From: Pagrus major
Lineage: Eukaryota > Chordata > Actinopteri > Spariformes > Sparidae
Length of the DNA stretch: 64,000 nucleotides
Assembly: GCF_040436345.1 (NCBI RefSeq)
Contig: NC_133218.1
Span: 28,850,710 to 28,914,709 of the forward strand
Reading direction: 5' to 3'
Below, piece after piece: positions 33,713-64,000 of the stretch. Both the position numbers and the translations under genes were made by a program. Position 1 is the first letter of the stretch; the number at the start of each line of letters is the position of its first letter. Below the pieces are notes generated by a model that had not been told where the DNA came from, ran no database searches, and saw only the letters and a list, made by a program, of their open reading frames with translations.

Positions 33713-34146
33713 TGAGCAGATGATGAAGACCTCTAAATCAGCTGCACAGTACTCTATATGTTCTTTTCCCCCCGTACACATTTGACTGAGTGTCCTGTCG
33801 CTGTGCTTTTCTGTCTAACTACCAACAATGCATTTGCAGTCAGCTGACATGGCTGCCACTGGAGACGAAAAGTCCAAACTATCCGTTTATGGGTTTCAAT
33901 GAGCTAGATTTAGCTTTGTGTAGCATATGCAACATGTACAGCAACACAGTGCACCTCTGTATATTGTCAAAAGAATGTTTAACATGTTGCATAAATGACT
34001 GGTACGATTTTTTCTTTTCTTTTTTTTGTATATTGCAATATTTCTACAGGCATTGTTGTGTTGGTTCTAGGCTGAACACGGGCTTTACATGATTTTACAT
34101 GATTTGATCAGAAACAAAACATTTCTATAGCCACAAAGCTGTTAAA

Positions 34147-34410
34147 GTTAAATGGTAAATGGACATGTATTTATAAAGCTCAAAGTGCTTTACAGCTCTT
34201 GCCACATTCACCCATTCACACACATTCACACACTGATGGCAGAGGCTGCCATGCACGGTGTCTACCTGCTCATCAGGAGCGATTCAGAGCTTCCTAACCA
34301 AAGTGCCCCACAATATTTCTATGCTCAGCATTCACACAACCACTCTCACATCAATGGAACAGCCATCTGGGACAGTTTGAGGTTCAGTACAGCCAGTAAA
34401 CATTATTTAT
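34147..34410 (+). repeat. Teleost interspersed repeat (retroelement-type)
   Basis: TAAATGGTAAATGGACATGT, then CACATTCACCCATTCACACA and AACAGCCATCTGGGACAGTT. These are the diverged landmarks of a very common teleost repeat. The type is assigned from memory. Confidence 0.55.
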
Positions 34411-35594
34411 GTACAGATAACTCAGAGAACAGAGAATACCCCACAATTAAGCTGGTCCAGCAAGGTTTGGAACATCTCAGTCAGAGAAACTGATAAATGA
34501 GAATTTTACAATTAATGCTTAAACAATAATTACTCAGTGTACTTTATCAATACAGGCCTCACTGTTGATGAGATCATTTGAAGCTCTGTGTCAGTCCAGC
34601 TCTGCCTGCCTGTGTGTTTGCTGTTCTTATTCTGGCCATCATCCTCAATGTGCGATTGTTAATGTTTCCATTGCCTTTTAAATTTTTTTCCAACTTAATA
34701 ATTTCTGCCTTCTTAAAGAGTAATCTACTTAACATTTTCCATTGTTGTAAAACATTTTGTCTAATGTAAAAGGCTTAAACTTGAAACCAAGCCTTCATTG
34801 TCACACCAGTGCTTTAACTCTTATTTCTTAATAATTTTAAGGCAGGTCTAAGTCTTACTGGGGTAATTTTACTGCTTAATCTCACTGCCTTCATAGATTT
34901 TATCTCTCATTTCAACATAATGCAGTGTTTGTTGTCCTGTTAAATATTTTTCCTTTCATTTGCTGTAGTAGTGGATGCCATAGAAGAAGACCTAGAAAAA
35001 CCACATATCTCATAAAGGTCTCAATTGTCAGGATGTAAAGAAAAGAACAAATCTATTAAAAAAAGGAGACATTTTTGTGTCTTACCTATGCATTCATAGC
35101 AACATAAGGCTGTATTATCTTTTTTTCATGACGTGTCTCTCACAAAAACTGATCATTTGTTTGAGATATGAGGTTTTCCCAGGACGTAACAAATAGTAGA
35201 ATGATTATTGTTTTTATTTGCACATGTCGTCTGGCTGGTTCAGATGACTATCATTCAGAAAACCTCTTATTTAATCTTCTGGATGTTTTTAATTATTTAT
35301 AATGAGAAGGATGTCAAGTGTAGGTGGTTAAGGAAAAAAGAGATGCATCTGTTTTCTTTAGTTGATCCCATTCAGGTTTTTCATTTTTTTAAAATTCATT
35401 CATTCATTCCTCGACAGAGATTTTAATTTCTTTTTTTATGTCTGAATACCATCATCTGGGCCATCATTATATGTGTTATATTTTCATTAATTTTCCCTCA
35501 TCAGTTCCTGAAAATGATTTGAGACTGGTGGATTTTTGCTGTCATTGTGATCTTCCTCACACAGATTGTTAAAAAGGTTCATCTGTAACCTTTG

Positions 35595-35600
35595 AATAAA
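35595..35600 (+). terminator. Candidate cnst polyadenylation signal
   Basis: This is the first canonical AATAAA after the cnst stop, about 2.9 kb downstream, followed by a T/G-rich stretch. Earlier ATTAAA variants (about 33094 and 35053) are alternatives. Confidence 0.35.
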
Positions 35601-36589
35601 TCTTCATTTGTTTTACCCAGTTGGTTTTTAACGGACAAATAGAAATGAATGAATGAAAAGTTGTAATTTTTTTGTGGATGTGTGGATCAGCACCTGATGT
35701 GTTTTATGAATTGGTCAATGAACTCTTTCACTTTGTTCTTACAGATTGTAATAAGAAGATGAGGTTTTTATTTTTTCCTTGTTAAAAAACACCTCCTTCC
35801 TGGTATGTCTCCTGTTAAAGCCGTTGGAAAAAAAGTTGTTGTGAGCCTCCATTTTGTCTTTTCTGCAACAATTCTGACCAATGGTCTTTTTCACACAGTT
35901 AGAAGTTAATGGGCCAAACTTGGTATTTAGACATTTTGAAGCTGAAACTCACGTGGTTTCAGAGTGGAGAGCTCAACAATGAACTGCTGCAAGATGAGTT
36001 AAAGTAGCCTGTCTGTAAGTCACACTGTGGATGTGATTGTCTCAGACATGTAGCCATACATTTAGTCCCCTCTTGTAGCAACATGTGGACAACATAATGA
36101 ATAGTCTCAAACATAGAAGGGCTATGGTCACAAACTTTTATATGGTCTCTTTTAAAAAGTCTTGCATTGCATTTCCATGTATCTTTTTATTGTAGAATAA
36201 GTCTGGCTTCTCCGACACATGATGCATGTTTACATTTGCTAAAAAATGAACCTCATGAGTCTGAGCTGTATTACATTTAGATCTGATGCATTTATCAAGC
36301 AAAACGTAAGCCCAGTGTTTGTTCAATCTTCTGTAAGTCACATACTTAACAGCAGTTTACTCTTTGCCATGGAGGATGGCACCTGATATTGAAATATTTC
36401 ATCTTCATTAAAATGTACTGTTTACTGAAGTAAAGTCTGTGGGTTCAGAGGCTGTTTTGGGTTTCGGTATTACTTGTGGTGTGTTGTGTAGTTGCAATTA
36501 TAAGCTGCATAGTGAGGCTCAATCAGTAACTGCAAACCAGTCTATGTTTTAAATGTCAGATTGCGATAAACCTTGGTAACGATCTAGGA

Positions 36590-37233
36590 CAGGGGTCATC
36601 AACCTGCAGCCCTTTTGCCCCACTGCAGTGGCAACCGTCATAGAAATGAATCATGGTTATTTTTGGACATTATCATTTTTTCTAGGCCTAGTTGTAAAAA
36701 TGCGTAGTCTACAAACAGAATTGCATCTGTATTAGCAAGTTGTGATTTTGTTAATCAATTGAATGACCCTGAGCTGATACAGCATCATTGTATTTTATGC
36801 TCAGACCCGAGGGTTGAGGACTCAAGCAGGCCTGGATATAGGTCTGCATTGATACTCTTTTTCAAAATAGGCCTACACATGCCAGTGGACATTTTCTTCA
36901 CTTCACAAGTGTTCAGTTTTGTGTTTAGTTGGTTATAGAATCCCCCCAATAAAATTAACAAAAATGTAAAAACATTTCTTTATGCTCGGCTACTTCTGTC
37001 ATTTAATAAATGCACCAAAACATGGTATTATTGTAATGGAAACGCAAAGACCTATTTCCTAATAAGCATAAATGGCCCACTGTAGAGTAGCCACATGTGA
37101 AAATGCTCATTTAGGCCTTTTAATAATCTTGAGAGACTAATAATGAGACTTTTTAGGCTGTGTTACCTTCATTACAAGACTCAGATTTTTTGCCAAAAAT
37201 GGCTGTTTTGATAGTAAAGGTTGCTGACCCCTG
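36590..37233. mobile_element. Non-autonomous hAT transposon with perfect 8-bp target duplication
   Basis: The left end CAGGGGTCATCAACCT and the right end (reverse complement CAGGGGTCAGCAACCT) match at 15 of 16 positions. The element is flanked by identical 8-bp copies of ATCTAGGA (36582-36589 and 37234-37241), as hAT transposases produce. It is 644 bp with no transposase frame. Confidence 0.93.
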
Positions 37234-37509
37234 ATCTAGGAGGATACACTGGTCCGCCGTAAAACTTTCTTTGGTTTGCAACATGAAAAATGTTTGAATC
37301 TTGCATTGAAATCCTTCAAGTAAGAGAGAATCAAACGTATAGAGGCAAGCACAAAGCTTGTCTGTGTCATGTAGGCTTCATAATAGTGCAATTATTCCCA
37401 GCTCAGCACCTGAGGATGAGAGAAGGTGTTCGTATTTATCACTTCTAAACAGGACCTAATGTCATTTAAAAATAGCAGGACATTGACACCATGGACAGAG
37501 ATACTTTTA

Positions 37510-37687
37510 TTGAATGAATATGTGGAGTTTATCGTTGAAGTTTGCTTTCTGTGATCTGTGAGGGATTTATATATTGTCAGAAAAAAAGATTTAAACTGTT
37601 AAGTGTTTTATCAGCACTGAGCTGCTAATGGTTATCACACATTTCAAATATGGCCCATGGGGCAAGATTATTATTACTTTATTGCAA
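37510..37687 (+). repeat. Dispersed repeat, copy 2 of a local pair
   Basis: Partner of 33546-33712 (see that entry), about 4 kb away in the same orientation. The hAT insertion lies between the two. Confidence 0.75.
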
Positions 37688-38258
37688 AATTGTTATATTT
37701 AATTTTGGTTATTTGTGGTGAAAAGACATCTTTATTAACAAAACCAAACAATCAGACATCACGCAAAAACGAGGGAAATTAATAAAAAAAAATTTATTCA
37801 AGATAGTTATAATGAGATGTACATTATATATCTACACTGAGTGCTAACCCTGGTTTAATTAATTTATGCCTCATCATTTTATTGGTGATAAAGATTACAA
37901 AGCAAACTAGTGCAGACAGAACAACCAAAGCAAACAAACAAACAAAAAAAAGACACTAAACAACAATGAGGAAGACAAAATGGTCGATGATGGTGAGAAA
38001 ATACAGACAATAACAAACAGTTAAACATGATGGTCAGTGTCCAGAGGGAGTGGTTATAGTGATTAGGTAGAGAATACATGTGTTTAAGTATGTTTGGGTA
38101 TTTGTATGAGTGGCAGTGTCATGTATTAATGTGTGCAGTTGGGAGTATGGCTTCTGAGTGGTGGGAAAAGTAAAGAAGAAAAGAGGTGAGAGAGATAGCG
38201 AGAGAGGGGGAGAGAGGGAGAAAAAGAGAAAAAAATACATATAGACATATATATATAT

Positions 38259-38260
<2 letters not shown>

Positions 38261-38303
<43 letters not shown>
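38261..38303 (+). repeat. (CA)n microsatellite flanked by TA/GTAC steps
   Basis: About 21 CA units, preceded by an alternating AT run and followed by further alternating CA/TA sequence to about 38385. Confidence 0.93.
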
Positions 38304-38307
<4 letters not shown>

Positions 38308-38862
38308 CATACATATACACATGCACACACATACACATACATGCATACATACACATACGTACATGTATGCACATAAACACATATATAAGGCCTGGGGTGA
38401 TTATAGTCATATTCAGTCTACTATATAACTATAGTATAGTAATGATAACAATAATAATAATAAGAATGATAATAATAGTAATATTGATGAAATAATATTA
38501 ATATTAATGATAATTCTAATAATAATAAACTGACAAGAGACGAGGAGTCTTACTTGCAAAATAATATAGTATCTATAATGATGATGATAAAAAATTCATG
38601 ATAAAAAAAAATTCATTTTCCAATTGTTGCTGTGTAGTTGTACATAATAATCTGGTAACTGAGTGTACATTCAAAACACTGACCCATGTGTTTCAGATTC
38701 AAGATTCAAAACAACAAAGTATTAAAAATGTTGATTAATGCATGTGGTATTTGCCCAGCAACATTATGAAACGAATCCTGTAATAATTCTGCATCAGGGA
38801 TGAAAACTATTTACGGAAGAAGAAATGTAAAAGAAAGAACGTAACCAGAAAAGTTCACGCAG

Positions 38863-38962
38863 TGGGTGTGTGTGTGTACGTGCTCGTGACGTCACGACGC
38901 ACCGCCTGCGTCCGTAACGGATGTAAACACAGCCCGGTTCACGTGGAGGCAGAAAACCGACT
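38863..38962 (+). promoter_or_regulatory. smyd3 proximal promoter with palindromic CRE
   Basis: CGTGACGTCACG at 38885-38896 is a perfect 12-bp palindrome containing the full cAMP-response element TGACGTCA, about 70 bp before the start codon. The surrounding 100 bp are clearly richer in CpG than the flanks. CREB/ATF binding is inferred. Confidence 0.6.
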
Positions 38963-60410
<21,448 letters not shown>

Positions 60411-60663
60411 GTAGGCTTAATGCATTATAACACATGATAAATATGTATGCACGTTTGCTTTTTTTATATAGTGCATAGACACATAAACTCCTCGGTACAC
60501 TCATGCACACATGAATACACATACTCAAGCACAAACATGTCTACCTGTGCACAAAAAGACAGACAGACAAAAGCAACTGTTTATTGCTTTAAGCATCCCC
60601 TGCTGCTTTTGGATGGACCCCAACATATGTCTAAGATCTTCCCAGCATCTGTGATTAGGTCCC

Positions 60664-60665
<2 letters not shown>

Positions 60666-60715
<50 letters not shown>
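60666..60715 (+). repeat. (TG)25 microsatellite
   Basis: 50 bp of uninterrupted TG. Confidence 0.96.
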
Positions 60716-60717
<2 letters not shown>

Positions 60718-61219
60718 TGAGAGAGTGTATGTTCATGTGTATGTGTACGTGTGTGTATTCCCAGAACAACCTCAGGTCTCATTCTCTTAAAACACACCAG
60801 CTGCCTTCAATAGAATTTAAACCGCATGATGTTTGTTCGAACTTGGCTCTGCCTCTGTTATCTGTTAGGTTGTGTGACTCCGCTCTGAGATTTCATGGCT
60901 CCAGGTGTTCCAACAAGTGTGCGTGTGTGTGTGTATCGTGGTCGCCCGTCATAATGATTGTATGAGTATGTGTTTGTATTAATTGGAAGCAGCCGGGTGA
61001 ATGAGCTCAGAGTGTTTCCAGAAAACAAACAAGAAAGTTGCAAATGCACAAAACAGTACTCATCCATGAACTACATGTCAGTTTAGTTTTGGTGGCGAGA
61101 CAAAACAAAATATACAGAGTGCTGAGATGTGTTTCTGTGATTTGTTGGTCGGTCTAACATTTTGATCCAGTATAAAATACAAAAAATGTTGATGCATGGA
61201 TGAAACCTAATGATTTAGG

Positions 61220-61345
61220 TGATCCATAGATAGTTTTCCTTTAGCGCCACCTTGAGGTTGAACTTTTTGCCTTCTAGGTAAAATATCTACACAACTATCT
61301 CATGGATTGCCGTGAAATTTCGCAAAGACAATAGGAGTGTTTCAG
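61220..61345 (+). repeat. Teleost interspersed repeat fragment
   Basis: TTAGCGCCACCTTGAGGTTG and CATGGATTGCCGTGAAATTT are landmarks of a frequent percomorph repeat. Recognised from memory. Confidence 0.5.
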
Positions 61346-63241
61346 TCAATTCATTTTTATATGCATTTTGAGATATTGCATCAGAAACGGTGGCTGAAAC
61401 GGCACATTTCGAGATGGGAACACCTTTTGCAAACAAGTTCAATGAGCATCTGCTGATCAGCTGATTCTGCTCTGAGGGAAGCAGAAGACGCTGTGTCCGC
61501 TGTCTTCGTCTTCTTGGATATTCCCATAAATTCCCCATTCACGCATAAATTCCTGCATTTGCTCATAGATGGCCAAGGAGACAGGTTCTTTTTCCTCCTC
61601 TACTTCTTCTTTGAGGTTTGTTAGCGGCTGGCAAACAGCTGGTTCTGTTTTTTGTTTGCAACCTCATCTTCTTCTACTTTATTACAGTCACGTCTATTTT
61701 TCCCATGCCGCCAACCTCGACGAAACTATGCTTTGTATTTTTCTGCGTAACATATCAAGAAGTAGGGATGATGAATTAGAAAGTCGGAGAGAGTGTGTAA
61801 TCTGATGAGATATGGATATGTATTTTTTGTGTGCGTGAGTGAGTGTGTGAGCGCTGGACTGGATCGTAAAGCTGGGAAAACTGGAAAAGCTGCTGATTAA
61901 ATGCGGTTCAAGATTCCGATGGGAATTCTGCTCCGATCTTAGAGAGATGAAGAGCGAACAGCACTTGGTGGATTAAAGAGAAGAAGAAAGGGAGGAGGAG
62001 TGTGTGAGAGGGGAACAGAGGGAGATGAGTGAGGGAGAAGAGAGGAGGAAATGTACGAAGTGTGTCACAACATGAAATGTAAACAGAAAGTGGAAGACAA
62101 GGATAGCAACTTTATGAAAGACACTCGCTGAAAATAAGTCTGTGAGTTAATAAACTGTCACCTTTCAAAAACAAGAGCCATGGGAATGAGACAGACGGGG
62201 CTGGGAGCTGAACTGAAAATAAGGAAAGAAAGGAAATTTAAGAACAGGATATGGGTGTGCTTTAAGTTAAATATGTCAAAGTGAACAAATGACCTGTGTG
62301 GATTCCTGGCGGTTGTCTTTTTATGTGTATAGGGGTGCTTACTTGCATGTATATATGTTTAGCCGAGCTATCCCCCAAAATACCCAGAAGGTTTCAGTCC
62401 CTTGAACTACTTTTCAAGGAACTGAAACATTCCTGCAGCCCGTTGTTGTTTGTGTTTCCACCACGGTCTAAAGACCCACAAAGATTGTAGTTTTAATACA
62501 TATGAGAAAGTGATGGCTGGTTTTAGATGCCATGTTTCTGAGCGACTATACAACATTGATGAACTTTGTCGTGGGTCCATCTGTCGCATGCTGTCTTCTG
62601 ACTCTCCATGTTTATGTGTCGAACTGACAGTGCTTCCCCCAAGTAGGGACTTACTACTTGGGGGACTCAAGTTGGACCCTGGTCACTGCGGTGGAAACGC
62701 ACTGAGTTCTTCCAAAGGTTTCTAGTCCCTGGCAAAAGTTCCTGCAGTGGAATGGGGACTTAGTTTGTAGTTTCTTCCTGAAAACAATCACATACTGACA
62801 TATAGCTTCTTATGGACAGTCAGGGCAAATCCCCTCTCACTCACATCTCACTGAGGCTATAACACCATATAATCCTATTACTGAAGCAGTAAAGCTTCGA
62901 CCGATAAACTTCAGTCATATACTGCTGTTAGACTTGTAGTGTACTTGTAGCAGAGTATGGACTCAGAGAATTCCCAATGAAGCTAACAGAACACCATAGG
63001 TTGTTTTCTTGCCCTCAGTTTCTGTCGCACATCCTTTCATTCTCTCTCTCAATGTCTTATGTTTAATTTCATTGATGTATGTCTCAGATTTTGACTTAAA
63101 ACTTTTTGTTTTTTCACTTTTTGTTGTAAGCATACAAACTGAAAGCAGGGGTTTTGCTTGTACTATATTTGTATGCTCCCTAGATCAGTCTGAGCTGTTG
63201 TGCAAATCCTTGAAAATGTAACTTGAGGGGCAGTGGAAACA

Positions 63242-63268
63242 AACATGGAGGCCACAGGCCTCCATGTT
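63242..63268. repeat. Perfect 12-bp inverted repeat, 3-nt loop
   Basis: AACATGGAGGCC, loop ACA, then GGCCTCCATGTT. Outer partners AATGTAACT and AGTTACATT extend the fold. Confidence 0.88.
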
Positions 63269-63393
63269 GACAGTTACATTGGTACCTTGTTTTGTTAGCG
63301 CAAAGTCAGCGTTAACAGTGAGTGTACAATAACTCCCCACTGGACTTAATCCATCTTCATAACTGGTCACAGCAGATTTTAAAGACTTTGGGG

Positions 63394-63545
63394 CTCTTAG
63401 CCTTTATTTTGATAGGACAGCTTTATTGAGTCAGACAGAAAAGGGGGTGGGGCCACTGGCTGGAATCGAACTCGGGCCACTTCCAAGGTCTCAGCCTTCG
63501 TACATGCTCCCCCCGTGCAAATAACCACACCGTCAAAAGCAAAAG
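63394..63545 (-). mobile_element. tRNA-derived SINE copy
   Basis: On the minus strand, the sequence GAGTTCGATTCCAG has the shape of a tRNA B box (GGTTCGANTCC). It is followed by GTGGCCC and, at the 3' end, GCTGTCCTATCAAAATAAAG, which I know as the tail of a common teleost SINE. The A-box half is worn. Confidence 0.6.
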
Positions 63546-63807
63546 AGAGTTGCTGTCATTTGAAACTTTTTTTTTTTTATCTCCTGTGTTGTAATTTTAG
63601 CATTTTTCTAGCAGCACAGGCCTTTAAAATGTTCTGTATCACACATGTTGTGAACTTGGAGATGCAACTGGGGTGTGTAATGATCTAGTTAATACATGCG
63701 TACAGACTTGGCAACCTGCTACCTAATGCCAGCATCACAAAAACTGTGTATCAAACAGGACAAAGCGGTGACACAGAAAACAGTGTTTACAGGTATCTGA
63801 TAGTGTG

Positions 63808-63834
63808 ACACACACACACACAAACACACACACA

Positions 63835-63868
<34 letters not shown>
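63808..63868 (+). repeat. (CA)n microsatellite
   Basis: CA run with AAC interruptions. Confidence 0.94.
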
Positions 63869-63872
<4 letters not shown>

Positions 63873-64000
63873 TACATAGAGCCAACTGGTAGTTTGTAGC
63901 GATTAACACAGATACGTAGGATGAAATAATATCCCCAAATTGCCTTGCTGTGTGAGTGACAAAAAGAAGCTCCCATTGTCTCGACCTACCAGTTAAATCC

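Larger units (their letters stand above)
32736..38862 (+). other. cnst 3' flank and cnst-smyd3 intergenic region
   Basis: There is no coding exon. It contains a retroelement-like repeat (34147-34410), a homologous segment pair (33546-33712 and 37510-37687), a hAT-type element (36590-37233), a CA tract (38261-38303) and an AAT-rich tract (about 38440-38530). The first part is presumably the cnst 3' UTR. Confidence 0.6.
60411..64000 (+). other. smyd3 intron 5, truncated by the window edge
   Basis: The donor GTAGGC follows exon 5. No exon encoding the next SMYD3 segment (with NHSC) was found, so it lies beyond the window. The intron holds a (TG)25 tract (60666-60715), an interspersed repeat (61220-61345), a tRNA-type SINE (63394-63545), a hairpin (63242-63268) and a CA tract (63808-63868). 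About 62390-62760 looks like a worn mobile element around GTAGGGACTTACTACTTGGG. Confidence 0.6.

Noticed and set aside
60411-64000. Search for the next smyd3 exon (segment with the NHSC motif)
   Set aside because: No frame in this interval encodes it, so the coding region is taken to continue outside the window.

Overview
The window reads as nuclear DNA of a teleost fish, most likely a percomorph. The evidence is small exons with GT/AG junctions in long AT-rich introns, many (CA)n/(TG)n microsatellites, and several short inverted-repeat elements and a tRNA-type SINE that I recognise from percomorph genomes (family recognition is from memory, not from a search). There is no sign of prokaryotic, plasmid or viral coding content.

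Four protein-coding genes were assembled exon by exon, and every join keeps the reading frame. (1) sccpdh, minus strand, 354-7854, 12 coding exons, 427 aa, complete: a saccharopine dehydrogenase-like oxidoreductase. (2) tfb2m, plus strand, 8971-12921, 9 coding exons, 444 aa, complete: mitochondrial transcription factor B2. (3) cnst (consortin), plus strand, 18496-32735, 12 coding exons including a 13-nt start segment and 31-nt and 22-nt microexons, 833 aa, complete, with a probable non-coding first exon near 14.5 kb. (4) smyd3, plus strand, 38963-60410 and beyond, first 5 coding exons (181 aa) only; the rest of the SET domain lies past the right edge. Intron 1 of smyd3 is about 19.5 kb and holds no second gene that I can recognise.

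Layout: 1-7.9 kb sccpdh; 7.9-8.97 kb a divergent promoter region shared with tfb2m; 9-13.2 kb tfb2m; 13.2-18.4 kb intergenic DNA and the cnst 5' region; 18.5-32.7 kb cnst; 32.7-38.9 kb cnst 3' flank with transposon copies; 38.9-64 kb smyd3. The same four genes are neighbours on human chromosome 1q44, but there the order and head-to-head pairing differ (from memory: SMYD3 minus, TFB2M minus, CNST plus, SCCPDH plus). The products do not form one pathway: a lipid-droplet/membrane oxidoreductase-like protein, a mitochondrial transcription factor, a trans-Golgi connexin-sorting protein and a lysine methyltransferase.

I did not find a new biological system. The points most worth checking are the Ser/Thr/Pro TGP repeat exon and microexons of cnst, a 66-unit GT repeat 24 nt downstream of the smyd3 exon 4 donor, several transposon copies with readable termini (one with a perfect 8-bp target duplication), a foldback element next to the cnst promoter, an unexplained homologous pair of segments around 33.6 and 37.6 kb, and several perfect short hairpins.
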